Of a stretch of DNA of 35,460 nucleotides, positions 8,597 through 17,007 are shown piece after piece. Location of the stretch: contig JAAXHE010000071.1 in assembly GCA_012271065.1 (NCBI GenBank), positions 1 to 35,460 on the forward strand, given 5' to 3'. How positions within the stretch are numbered: the first letter of the stretch is position 1; each line of letters starts with the position of its first letter. This DNA comes from Candidatus Latescibacterota bacterium. Lineage in GTDB: Bacteria > Latescibacterota > UBA2968 > GCA-2709665. A program made the position numbers and the translations under genes. The notes beneath the pieces are model-generated. The model worked only from the letters and a program-made list of their open reading frames with translations. It did no database searches and was not told the DNA's origin.

Positions 8597-9811
8597 CTAT
8601 TTCTCCATGAACGGACCGTCCTGTTCAATGCGTTCCAGCGTCTCCTGAAACGCTTCCGTGCCGTCGTCTTCCCACACCTCCAGGCGTATGCCCCGGGTAT
8701 TGCCTTCGGGAAATCCCGTGACCCGGGGCACGTTTGGAAACCCTTTCGTGTAGAGTCTGTTTCCGCCGGGCAGGTGCAGGATGCCGATTGTGGTTGGGAT
8801 AACCGTGGGTTCGTTGGCCGCGCATTCGGCCAGCGCGTCTTCGTCGACCTCGACGCCCAGGCCGGGACCCTCCGGTATGGGAGACGAACCCGCCGCCACC
8901 TCGATCCGCTGTTTGACAACGTCCTGGTCGTACTGGTCGTCCAGGTTCGTGCAATGGGCGACATTTGGTATTACGGCGCCCATGTGCAGGGCCATCGCCT
9001 TGGTCAGCGTACCGCCGGTAAGCTGGATGACCGAGGAGACATTGGCCAGGGCTGCGGCAAATCCGCGCACGAGGGTGGGGCCGATTCCGCCTTCGCCGAT
9101 CATATAGGCGTCGGCGCAGCCCCTGATGATTTCCTGCCCGCCGCCGAGTTGCGGGACGTGCATCAGGAGCGGAAAGCTGGTCTTCTGCCGCAGCAGGCGC
9201 CACCCTTCCACGTCGGACAGCACGAGGGGATCCTCGATCATCCCCACCACGGGTGAGTCTTCCAGTCCCTTCAGGATTCGCAGGACGGCGGCAAGCGGCC
9301 GGTTGTGATTGAAGTCGTAGTGCATCTTGAATCCCGGCGGCGCCACTTCCTCCACGGCCCTGGTCTGTTCAAGGACGTCGTAATGCGCACAGGTGTGGAT
9401 CTTGAAGATCATGTATCCTTCGCCGACGGCCCGCTGGACGTCTTTGGCCAGGTCTTCCGGCGACGCGGGCCGGGTCCACGCCGCCACGGGCACCCGGTCG
9501 CGTATCCTCTGGCCCATGAGTTTATACGCCGGTATATCGAGATGCTTGCCCATGACGTCGTACAGCGCCCCCATCAGGCCCGAATTCAGATTGGCGTTGA
9601 TGTAGTCGAATGGATCACGCCCGATAACGTGCTCGACGGTGGACGTGTCGGGCGCCTCACAGCGGGCATCGCCGTACCCGACGATGCCGTTGTCCGTCGT
9701 AATCTTGAAAATGGTACGGTGGTTCAGGTTGATGAAACGGGTCTTCTGATCGGCGTTCCGTGCCGCGATTTTCGGGTAAATCGGGATGATGTCGACGTCG
9801 GTGATCTTCAT
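8597..9811 (-). CDS. mandelate racemase/muconate lactonizing enzyme (enolase superfamily) protein (404 aa)
   Basis: Enolase-superfamily protein, expected to abstract the alpha-proton of a carboxylate such as an aldonate or uronate and commonly to dehydrate it. An N-terminal capping domain (about 1-110) precedes a TIM-barrel domain. The Lys/His motif at the end of the second strand is FKIH (K137, H139). The first two metal ligands appear as D166 (HYDFN) and E193 (MIEDP). At the third position, where an acidic residue is expected, the sequence reads LMHVPQ (about H218), so metal binding may be altered. The start ATG 9811 has AAGGAAA about 6 bases upstream. It sits between two heparinase-like genes on the same strand, consistent with a role in processing acidic sugars. 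Family call is secure; the reaction is not. Confidence 0.8.
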   Translation of the reverse strand: MKITDVDIIPIYPKIAARNADQKTRFINLNHRTIFKITTDNGIVGYGDARCEAPDTSTVEHVIGRDPFDYINANLNSGLMGALYDVMGKHLDIPAYKLMGQRIRDRVPVAAWTRPASPEDLAKDVQRAVGEGYMIFKIHTCAHYDVLEQTRAVEEVAPPGFKMHYDFNHNRPLAAVLRILKGLEDSPVVGMIEDPLVLSDVEGWRLLRQKTSFPLLMHVPQLGGGQEIIRGCADAYMIGEGGIGPTLVRGFAAALANVSSVIQLTGGTLTKAMALHMGAVIPNVAHCTNLDDQYDQDVVKQRIEVAAGSSPIPEGPGLGVEVDEDALAECAANEPTVIPTTIGILHLPGGNRLYTKGFPNVPRVTGFPEGNTRGIRLEVWEDDGTEAFQETLERIEQDGPFMEK

Positions 9812-9875
9812 GGTGATTTCCTTTAGTGTGGGGATGACCGGCGGGACGTGAACTTAAAACTGAGCTTACTTCGCA

Positions 9876-12800
9876 CTACACCTTGATGACGTGCAGAAAG
9901 CCGTCCTCCGAACAGGCGACGATTTCGGGAATGCCGTCACCGTCGACGTCCGCGGGGACGATGTCAAGGACAGGTCCGCCGGCCTGAAACCGGCCGACGG
10001 GACTTCCGTCCGTATTGGAGAGCAGGTACACGGTTCCATTCTCGACGCCCGCGGCGACTTCCGGTTTTCCGTCGCCGTCGAAGTCGGCGGCGGCGATGCA
10101 GCGGACGACTTCGCCGAGGTCGGTTCGCCAGTAGAGCGTCTTGCCGTCGCCCTTGACGACGTAGACGTTGAAGCTCATGGACGAGGCGACGATTTCATCC
10201 ACGCCGTCACCGTCCATATCGGTCATCAGGACGCGAGTGACTTCATCTCCGGTATTGAATCGCGAGAGCAGGGTCCCATCCGCGTTGAGGAGGTGGACAT
10301 GGGTGTCGGCGCCGGCGAAGGCCACCTCCTTCTGCCCGTCGCCGTCGACGTCCCCGGCCGCGGCGCTGTTGGCGCGGGGCCCGGTGGCGGGATGGTAGGA
10401 CCACCGGATATCGCCGTTCCCGTCGATGCAGTGCCAGCGGTGATAGTCCGTTCCGGCGATAACCTCGGCACGGCCGTCGCCGTCCAGGTCCGCGGCGCAG
10501 CCCGTGGAAGAGGGGCGGACGGTCATCTGGTGCCAGAGTTCCTTCCCGTCGTGGCTGAAGGCGTAGTAGCGCCAGGATTCCACGGCGGCGATGACCTCGA
10601 GGCGTCCGTCGCCGTCGATATCGCCGGTGAAGACGGAGCGCACCACAGGTTCCTGGAAGTAAAACGGTATTTTGAATTTCCACCTGAGGTCACCCGTTGC
10701 GTTTAGAACATATACGCGTTCGTCTTCCGAACCGGCGATGATCTCCGTCCGGCCGTCGTTTTCAAGGTCCGCGGCACAGACGGACCTCACGGCGCCCCCC
10801 GTGGGATACCGCCAGAGCGGGCTTCCGTCCTTGTATGCGTGGATGGCCCCGGTGCGGCCGCCCGCGATGACTTCATCCCTGCCGTCGCCGTCCAGGTCCG
10901 CGGCCTGCAGGGACAGCAGGGCGTTGTCCTCCCGGTGAGACCAGAGCGAGGAAAGGTCCGGAATACGGCCCATCCCGCGCGGGGTCCGGAAGCGAGGCAC
11001 GAAAACTGTTGTGGTCTTTCCGGCCGTGGCGCGGCGGATTCCCGCGAGGGCGGGAGGGATCAGCGCGACGTCGTGCCTGCCCCCGGGCACACGGAACGTG
11101 ACGGCGCCGCCGGAGACGTCGGCGTCTGTCGGCCGGCCGTCCACTTCGACCTCTGTACTGTTTCCGGCGGACAGCGTGATTTCCGCCGGCCCGGAGGCAA
11201 CAAGGGTACCCCGAGCCGCAGACAGGTCGTATTCGAGAGACACGGGACGATCGCTCCTGAATACGGTATCTTCCCACGACACTTCCGTACCGTCGACAAT
11301 GGCAAGAGCAAGCGGAGAAATCTGAAACTGCGCGGCCGCGACCCGGGGCCCCGATGGTAGCGCGGTCGCCGTCCGGGTCTGCCCGACGCCAGCAAAGACC
11401 GTTTCCGGACCGCCGTCAATGCGAACGGCGTTCCCGGCGATCTGCGACATTTCGAGCTTCAAAGGGCCGCAATAAAGCAGGTTGAAGAACCGATAGGCCT
11501 CCCCTTTCCCGAGGCGCACGTTGGCAATCTGCTGGAGGATGCGCACGATCGGTTCGGCGTGTTCGTATCGTTCCCAGTTCCTGCCGGTAACCGGGTCGTC
11601 CTCGAGCCTGAGCACGGGCCCGGGCAGGCCCTGGATGAAGAATCGCTCGCCGTTCTGTTCGGCCGCCAGGCCGCCCTTGCGGAGCCTCACGTCGCCCAGG
11701 GTCTGCCAGACGGCGCGGAAACTGTATTCCGCTTCTCCCAGGGCCTCCATCTCGTCGATGACCAGGAAGAAGGCCCCGCGGTTCCAGAGGATGTTGCGGC
11801 GCCAGTCCACGCCGCTGTAGGAACGAAGTGTCGTCTGGGAGAACCCGGTATCCCGGTTGGCGGCGAACCGCTCGAGTTCCACGAAGGGAGGGATTTCGGC
11901 AGACTGTCCGTCCTTGAAGATGAGGACGCCATTGTGGAATTTGGGCAGCGACTTGATGTAGTCGCAGTCGGCCAGCCAGATGCGGCGGTTCTGGGTGAGG
12001 CGGCAGATCGAGTTTCCGTCGTAATGCTTGTGACCGCCGTTGGACAGGCCGTCGAGAAACAGATACTGATTCTCGGGTGCGAACCCGTCCCTGAAGACGA
12101 CCTTGTCGAAGGTCCTGTCCAGAGGCAGGTGGTCGCCGCCGTTTGTTGAATCGTAATACTTCGGATCTACAGGATAGACCTGCGCCCCCTCCAGGTCCGC
12201 GGGTTCGACCGGTTCCACGTCGCGGCTGTGTTCGTACGGGTGGGACCGCGGCGACATGGCTTTCTTCTTGTCGAGCATCCACTGGTAGCGGCCGTCTCCG
12301 GTCACGCAGACCATGGCGCGCAGATAGGGCACCTCCGTCCACGAGCCGAACGGCGAGGCCGTGTCTCCGTTGGGCACGGCGCACCCGAGGTTGTCTGTTG
12401 TCAGGATGGCGTAGTCGCCGGCGCGCTGCGCATTTCCCGTATCGAAAAACGTCATGTCGCCCGTGCTGAGCGTGTAGCGCATCGCGTGGAAATGGGTGCG
12501 CCAATGGTAGTGGCCGCAGTCCTCGTACGGCTTGAACGCGTTGACCTGCACCCTGAAGCATTTCTCCGACAGGGCCAGCCAATCGTAAGCCTGTGTGGCC
12601 CTGTAATATTTCTTGAAATAGGCGCCGGCATAGTGGAGGCCCAGCGCGGCGTACGTTGCGTGGTTGTGGCGGACGCGATCGTTCCCGACGTCTCCCACGT
12701 GCGATACGCAATCCGAAATGAACTCAAACAGGATGCGGGTAATCCGCAGACGGTCCTCGTCGGAGACCGCGGCACTCTCTTCCACGAGGTCCCACCCCGG

Positions 12801-13562
12801 CATGACGTACTGCAGCGCGAAGTCCGCGTCGAACCCCCATACGCTGCCGTAATTGTCGGGGTCGGACAGGACGTGGTCGTACATCCGGAAGACCAGTCGC
12901 TTGTAGATCTCGGCGTAGACGTCTTTGCCGGTAAGTCCGTAGAGCAGGCCCCGCTGCCCGATCCTGCTCCACAGACCGGTATGGGAGCCCCGTGCGATGT
13001 CTTCTTCGGCTTCCGCCATCTCGGCGTCCGGGTCCGGTTCTTCGGGAATCCCGGCGTCGCTCCGGGCATCCGGTCCATACTTGACATCGAACATGGGACC
13101 GAGGGCAAGGGTCGATCCCGAACCGAAGCGCTCGAGAAGCAGGCCGGCGGCGGTTTCGACACCTGACAAATCGCTGCCGAACAGGCCGACGGCGTTTCTG
13201 CCGTTGCCCCAGGGATCGTGAATCGTGTGGAGAAGGTGGCCGCCGGCGCCGGGAAAGTGGTCGTCCGCCGGGGTATAGCTGTAGCCGTAGAGCCGGAAGG
13301 CCGCCTTGTTATTGTTCAGGTTGCCCAGAAGGATGAGGTGCCTCCGGGGCGTCTTCGCGGCGGCGCCGTGGTCCAGAATGGGCAGATCGGCGCCCGAAAC
13401 GTCACGGACTTTTCTCCGGATCGTCTCCGCAACGACGCCGTACCGGTCGTCCGACGGGCGTACGATGGCAGACGCGGCGCGCCCCTGTTCCACGAGAACG
13501 GTGTCGGGATAGAGCGGTTTGGGCTTCTTCAAGTTTTTCAGGGACATTCTCAGCTGCGGCAT
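9876..13562 (-). CDS. large heparinase-like protein fused to a C-terminal FG-GAP/VCBS beta-propeller (1228 aa)
   Basis: Multidomain protein. Residues about 20-150 resemble the GH67-N/GH20b-type accessory domain (IV, SGADLPI and IILGN-like pattern). The middle (about 190-880) has the heparinase II/III pattern: RHNHATY at about 299 and GGHKHYDGNS at about 508. From about 885 to the end there are eight repeats carrying DxDGDG-type calcium sites (DLDGDG, DIDGDG, DVDGDG, DMDGDG, DFDGDG; one degenerate as DLENDG), predicting a seven- or eight-bladed propeller of the FG-GAP/VCBS class, usually an adhesion or carbohydrate-contacting module. No signal peptide is visible, odd for a protein with such a propeller. 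GTG 13565 directly precedes ATG 13562; the ATG is preferred because GGAG lies 6 bases upstream. It heads or follows a minus-strand block with the racemase-family gene 64 bp downstream. Confidence 0.7.
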   Translation of the reverse strand: MPQLRMSLKNLKKPKPLYPDTVLVEQGRAASAIVRPSDDRYGVVAETIRRKVRDVSGADLPILDHGAAAKTPRRHLILLGNLNNNKAAFRLYGYSYTPADDHFPGAGGHLLHTIHDPWGNGRNAVGLFGSDLSGVETAAGLLLERFGSGSTLALGPMFDVKYGPDARSDAGIPEEPDPDAEMAEAEEDIARGSHTGLWSRIGQRGLLYGLTGKDVYAEIYKRLVFRMYDHVLSDPDNYGSVWGFDADFALQYVMPGWDLVEESAAVSDEDRLRITRILFEFISDCVSHVGDVGNDRVRHNHATYAALGLHYAGAYFKKYYRATQAYDWLALSEKCFRVQVNAFKPYEDCGHYHWRTHFHAMRYTLSTGDMTFFDTGNAQRAGDYAILTTDNLGCAVPNGDTASPFGSWTEVPYLRAMVCVTGDGRYQWMLDKKKAMSPRSHPYEHSRDVEPVEPADLEGAQVYPVDPKYYDSTNGGDHLPLDRTFDKVVFRDGFAPENQYLFLDGLSNGGHKHYDGNSICRLTQNRRIWLADCDYIKSLPKFHNGVLIFKDGQSAEIPPFVELERFAANRDTGFSQTTLRSYSGVDWRRNILWNRGAFFLVIDEMEALGEAEYSFRAVWQTLGDVRLRKGGLAAEQNGERFFIQGLPGPVLRLEDDPVTGRNWERYEHAEPIVRILQQIANVRLGKGEAYRFFNLLYCGPLKLEMSQIAGNAVRIDGGPETVFAGVGQTRTATALPSGPRVAAAQFQISPLALAIVDGTEVSWEDTVFRSDRPVSLEYDLSAARGTLVASGPAEITLSAGNSTEVEVDGRPTDADVSGGAVTFRVPGGRHDVALIPPALAGIRRATAGKTTTVFVPRFRTPRGMGRIPDLSSLWSHREDNALLSLQAADLDGDGRDEVIAGGRTGAIHAYKDGSPLWRYPTGGAVRSVCAADLENDGRTEIIAGSEDERVYVLNATGDLRWKFKIPFYFQEPVVRSVFTGDIDGDGRLEVIAAVESWRYYAFSHDGKELWHQMTVRPSSTGCAADLDGDGRAEVIAGTDYHRWHCIDGNGDIRWSYHPATGPRANSAAAGDVDGDGQKEVAFAGADTHVHLLNADGTLLSRFNTGDEVTRVLMTDMDGDGVDEIVASSMSFNVYVVKGDGKTLYWRTDLGEVVRCIAAADFDGDGKPEVAAGVENGTVYLLSNTDGSPVGRFQAGGPVLDIVPADVDGDGIPEIVACSEDGFLHVIKV

Positions 13563-13661
13563 CACTCGCTCCGGTTGTCGATTCGAGCATGTCTCACTGC
13601 TGTTGCATGTTCGGGAAATCTGACGATAGGATGATAGGGCTGCCGGTCATTCCGAGCGCGA

Positions 13662-13750
13662 CCGAAACGCGGTCATTGCCTGTGCTGAGCCTGTCGAAGC
13701 GAGCTTGTCGAAATGTGGACGCTGAGCTTGTCGAAGCGCCCGCGTTTCGG
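13662..13750. repeat. intergenic repeat: 11-bp inverted repeats enclosing CTTCGACAAGCTCAG-type units
   Basis: CCGAAACGCGG (13662-13672) and CCGCGTTTCGG (13740-13750) are perfect inverted repeats. Inside are GCTGAGCCTGTCGAAGCG (13684-13701), a partial unit GAGCTTGTCGAAATG (13701-13715) and GCTGAGCTTGTCGAAGCG (13721-13738). Read on the minus strand this is the CTTCGACAAGCTCAGC word seen as an intergenic repeat in many environmental bacterial genomes. It lies between the isomerase-like gene and the FG-GAP fusion gene, both on the minus strand. The remainder of 13563-13776 shows no gene. Confidence 0.65.
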
Positions 13751-13776
13751 ATCCCGTTGACAGCCCTGTGCCCAAC

Positions 13777-14559
13777 CTATTCTCCTTCGATGAGTTGTTT
13801 CATGTATGCGATCTCATGCGCAGCCGTCTCGTACGGCGGATGATGGCTGCCGTGTTCGATCGAAATATAGCCGTCGAAGCCCTTGTGTTGCAGGCGTCGG
13901 ATGAACGCGGTGAAATCCACGTCGCCGGCGTCCAGAAACGTGAGTTTCGGCCAGCCACCCACCCAGTTGTGGGCGTGCAGGTGGACAACGTGTTCTCCGA
14001 GTTGGTCGACGGTATGGAAGACGGATTCGCCGACGAGGGGCGTTTGGAGATTGACAGTCAGGTTCTCCATGCCCACGTCGTCGAGCAGCTTCAGCGTACT
14101 CGGGCTGGTATCTGTCAGGTTGGGCCCGTGGTGAATGACCTGGTGCGTTTCCAGCGGGAAGACGATATTGTACGCGGCGCCCATTTCGCAGATTCTCCGC
14201 AGGCCCCGGACGCACGCGTCCCATTGGCCGGCCGTGGCGTCCGCGCTTCCCACGTTTCCGGTGTAGGTGCGGATGAAGGGACAGTCGAGCTCGACCGCGT
14301 ATTCGATAAAGGTTTCGGCATCCCGGATACTCCGGTCCCAGGCGGCCTGGCTGGTGGTGAAGTCGAAGTAGGGGCAGATCTGCACGATCCTGAGGTCGTG
14401 TTCGGCCGCGATTGAGCGGACCCATGCCAGGTCCGCGTGGCTAAGGTACTGCTGCCAGAGTTCGATGCCGTCATAACCCAGTTCAGCCAGGTAGGGGATG
14501 GCTTTTTCCTGATCGGCCTGTTCGTTGCCGAATGCGTTGGTGCAGAATGCGGATTTCAT
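13777..14559 (-). CDS. xylose-isomerase-like TIM-barrel sugar phosphate isomerase/epimerase (260 aa)
   Basis: Member of the AP-endonuclease-2/xylose-isomerase-like TIM-barrel superfamily (IolE, hydroxypyruvate isomerase and tagatose-3-epimerase relatives), probably isomerising or epimerising a sugar or keto-acid. Conserved elements: GYDGIELWQ (28-36), PLETHQ with likely metal ligand E137, HLHAHNW (193-199), and YISIEHG with E235. At the usual second-ligand position I see N170 (TVNLQTP) rather than Asp, which deserves a check. ATG 14559 is chosen because it begins the conserved first strand (MKSAFCTNAFG); longer in-frame versions add 41 residues of unconserved sequence and extend into the divergent promoter. 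No clear Shine-Dalgarno sequence is present. It lies 214 bp upstream of the FG-GAP fusion gene on the same strand, with a repeat between. Confidence 0.8.
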   Translation of the reverse strand: MKSAFCTNAFGNEQADQEKAIPYLAELGYDGIELWQQYLSHADLAWVRSIAAEHDLRIVQICPYFDFTTSQAAWDRSIRDAETFIEYAVELDCPFIRTYTGNVGSADATAGQWDACVRGLRRICEMGAAYNIVFPLETHQVIHHGPNLTDTSPSTLKLLDDVGMENLTVNLQTPLVGESVFHTVDQLGEHVVHLHAHNWVGGWPKLTFLDAGDVDFTAFIRRLQHKGFDGYISIEHGSHHPPYETAAHEIAYMKQLIEGE

Positions 14560-14629
14560 TGGCAGTCGTGACGGAAAACACGCCGGGATGTACGCGGAAT
14601 ACTTCTGGAATTCGACCTGACACAACGTT

Positions 14630-14657
14630 AAAATAGATTCGCGGAAGCTGATATCAA
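14630..14657 (-). promoter_or_regulatory. putative sigma70 promoter for the isomerase-like gene
   Basis: Read on the minus strand: TTGATA (14657-14652), 16-base spacer, TATTTT (14635-14630). The predicted start near 14623 would give a leader of about 64 nt to ATG 14559. A plus-strand TAAAAT (14629-14634) overlaps it and could be the -10 of the divergent gene at 14700, but no good plus-strand -35 is present. Confidence 0.4.
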
Positions 14658-14699
14658 ACAGGTATTCGAACAAGTCCATCAAGCAGAAGGGAGGAACCT

Positions 14700-16283
14700 G
14701 TGTCCGGACCCTTTGACTACGGGATCATCTACAACTGGGACGGGGCGCCCCACGGTTATTCCGAGGCGCCTCAGTCGATGGAGGCGTTTCTCGAGAAGGC
14801 CTACGCGCCGATCGAGGAAACGCAGGTGGGGGCGCTGTTCTGGTGCATCGGCGAGCACGCCGCCCGCTGGCCGGATTCCGCGCTTGAAATGCTGGGCGAC
14901 GTCCACGGGCGAAGGTACGAGAACGTGTCGGCCTACACACATACCGAAAACATCCGCCTCATGCTCGAACGGGGGGAGGACCCGCACGTCTCGCTGATCG
15001 AACACGGCCGCGCACAGGGCATGGCCGTCTACGCATCGGTGCGCATGAACGACAACCACTTCGACGGGGCGCAGTTGGAAGACCTCCCGACGCTCCACCA
15101 CAGCGAGTTGACCCGGATGCGACGGGAGCATCCGGAGTGGGTGCTGGGCGACCGGACGTCGGAGTGGTTCGCGCTCTCGTGGAATATGGCGGTCCCCGAG
15201 GTCCGCGAACACCGGTATACCCATATCGAGGAGGTCGTCACGCGGTACGACTGGGACGGCGTGGAACTGGACTGGCAGCGTCACGCGTTTCACCTTCCAG
15301 AGGACGAGGCCTACCGGCTGCGGTACGTGCTTACCGACCTCCAGCGCCGGGTCCGGCAGTTGACGGAAGACATCGCAAAGCGGCGCGGCAGGCCGTTCTA
15401 TCTGGCGGCGAGGGTGGCCGGCTCTCAGGAGATGTGCCGCCGCATCGGCTACGATATTCCGGTGTGGATCGAAGAGGGGCTGGTGGACATCCTGATTCTG
15501 GGAGGAGGCGCCGTAACCGACGCGTCCCTGGAGGTGGCCGCGTTTGCGGAGATGTGCCGGGACAGGGGGATCGCCGTTTACGCGGGATTCGACAGCGGAT
15601 TGCCAGACCCGTTCGTGGGCCCGGAAGCGCTTGAAGTCAAGGATCGAATGCGCACCCGGGCGATTGCCTCCCGCTACCATCGCGCCGGCGCCGACGGAAT
15701 TTACGTGTTCAACTGGCACGCCAACCGGGACATGAAGCGGGAATTGCTCTCGCAGATCGCCTCGCCCGAAACACTCCGCCGCACGGACAAGATCTACGCG
15801 GCCACCCACCGGTTTATCCAAAAGGAAGGACCCTGGCGCGGCGCCTACCGCATCGACCGGATCCTGGGCGAGGTGCCGGTTGCCCTCAAGAAGACGATGA
15901 CGGGCGAAATGCCGGCCATCACCCTTGACATTGCCGACGACGTGGAGAAAGACGGGCCGTCGCATCTGGAACTCCGCGTCCGCCTCGACCAGTGGGTGGT
16001 TGGCGATCGCGTACGGGTATGCTGGGACGGGCGTGAAATGGAAGCACCCGAATTCAGTTACTGCGTTATGGACAACACCAATCCTCCGGGCGGCGCCTTC
16101 CAGCCACCGCCCGGCATCCGCCGCATTTCCGACGTGAGCAAGGCGGCGTGGCTGTGCTTCCCCCTGCGATCCACGGAAATCACCCGGGGGAAGCACGTCG
16201 TCAACGTCGGGCTGGTGGAACGGAATCCGCAAATAGTCTGCGACCTCGTCCTGACGGACGTGGAAGTGGTCATTCGCTATTGA
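14700..16283 (+). CDS. TIM-barrel glycosidase-like protein, paralogue 1 (527 aa)
   Basis: Predicted TIM-barrel protein resembling GHL10/GH18-type glycoside hydrolases, with a C-terminal beta-sandwich. The strand motif YDWDGVELDWQ (about 183-193) has acidic residues in the position typical of catalytic acids in such barrels. It shares with the proteins at 17008-18474 and 18539-20122 a later GYDIPVWIEEGLVDILI block, a DKIY box and a C-terminal sandwich ending in DVEVVIRY, so the three are paralogues. The start is GTG at 14700, supported by AAGGGAGGAA (14687-14696) with 3- to 5-base spacing; no ATG lies nearby. No signal peptide. It is followed 56 bp later by an HD-domain gene. Catalytic activity is inferred from motif position only; an alternative is a carbohydrate-binding or structural barrel. 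Confidence 0.55.
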   Translation: MSGPFDYGIIYNWDGAPHGYSEAPQSMEAFLEKAYAPIEETQVGALFWCIGEHAARWPDSALEMLGDVHGRRYENVSAYTHTENIRLMLERGEDPHVSLIEHGRAQGMAVYASVRMNDNHFDGAQLEDLPTLHHSELTRMRREHPEWVLGDRTSEWFALSWNMAVPEVREHRYTHIEEVVTRYDWDGVELDWQRHAFHLPEDEAYRLRYVLTDLQRRVRQLTEDIAKRRGRPFYLAARVAGSQEMCRRIGYDIPVWIEEGLVDILILGGGAVTDASLEVAAFAEMCRDRGIAVYAGFDSGLPDPFVGPEALEVKDRMRTRAIASRYHRAGADGIYVFNWHANRDMKRELLSQIASPETLRRTDKIYAATHRFIQKEGPWRGAYRIDRILGEVPVALKKTMTGEMPAITLDIADDVEKDGPSHLELRVRLDQWVVGDRVRVCWDGREMEAPEFSYCVMDNTNPPGGAFQPPPGIRRISDVSKAAWLCFPLRSTEITRGKHVVNVGLVERNPQIVCDLVLTDVEVVIRY

Positions 16284-16339
16284 CGCCCTGTAAAACCGCA
16301 GTGTAAGGGCATGAGAAATTCTGACCGGAGGGAGATACA

Positions 16340-16924
16340 ATGGCCGTTACCGATTCGTTGCGCGAAAGGGTCCGCGCCGAGTTGCCGGAGGCCGGAGAAA
16401 TCGTCGACGCCGCACTGCGGGAGAAGGTCATCGAGGCGTGGGCGACGGCGCTTGCGGGCAGCAGCTTCGAGGCGATCGCCGATATCCGGCCATCGGGGAA
16501 TCCGGATACGCCGCCCCTCAGGAAAGGGACGCAGACCGACCATATCCGCGGCGTGACCCGCCTGGCGATGCGAATGGCCGATGAACTCGTCTGGATGTTT
16601 CCGGATCTAAAGGTCGACCGGGATATTCTCATTGCCGGCGCCCTTTGTCACGACGTCGGCAAGCCCTGGGAATTCGATCCGGAAAACCAGGCGCGCTGGA
16701 AGCGGGCGCCGGGCGCCGCCGGATTCCCTTCCATAAGGCATCCGGCCTACGGCGTTCACGTATGCCTTAGCGTGGGGCTTCCGGAAACCGTGGCGCATAT
16801 TGCCGGCGGGCACTCGGGGGAAGGCGAACTGGTGGTCCGGAGCCTCGAGAATACCATCGTAAACGCCGCGGACTACGCCTTCTGGCGGGTGCTGCGGGCA
16901 GGTGGTTTGCTTGTGGATGACTGA
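16340..16924 (+). CDS. HD-domain metal-dependent phosphohydrolase-like protein (194 aa)
   Basis: Small cytoplasmic HD-domain protein. The metal-binding pattern is H68 (TDHIRG), H104-D105 (LCHDVGKPW), further His at 134, 153 and 158, and D178 (NAADYA), matching the H...HD...D signature. Family members hydrolyse phosphomonoesters or nucleotides; the substrate here is unknown. A good ribosome site, GGAGGGAG, precedes the ATG. It lies 56 bp after the glycosidase-like gene and likely shares its transcript, which is an unusual pairing. It converges with the minus-strand operon ending at 17008; the 83 bp between have an imperfect CCCTG/CAGGG stem (near 16937-16960) but no T-tract. Confidence 0.75.
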   Translation: MAVTDSLRERVRAELPEAGEIVDAALREKVIEAWATALAGSSFEAIADIRPSGNPDTPPLRKGTQTDHIRGVTRLAMRMADELVWMFPDLKVDRDILIAGALCHDVGKPWEFDPENQARWKRAPGAAGFPSIRHPAYGVHVCLSVGLPETVAHIAGGHSGEGELVVRSLENTIVNAADYAFWRVLRAGGLLVDD

Positions 16925-17007
16925 CGGGCGATCCGTTCCCTGGCGGCGGAATCAGGGACAAGAATCAGGTTTGGAAGCCATCTGAGCCTACCTTACTTCG
17001 TCGCGGG

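Noticed and set aside
16930..17007. Possible bidirectional terminator between the convergent genes
   Set aside because: Only an imperfect CCCTG/CAGGG stem with no T-tract on either strand.
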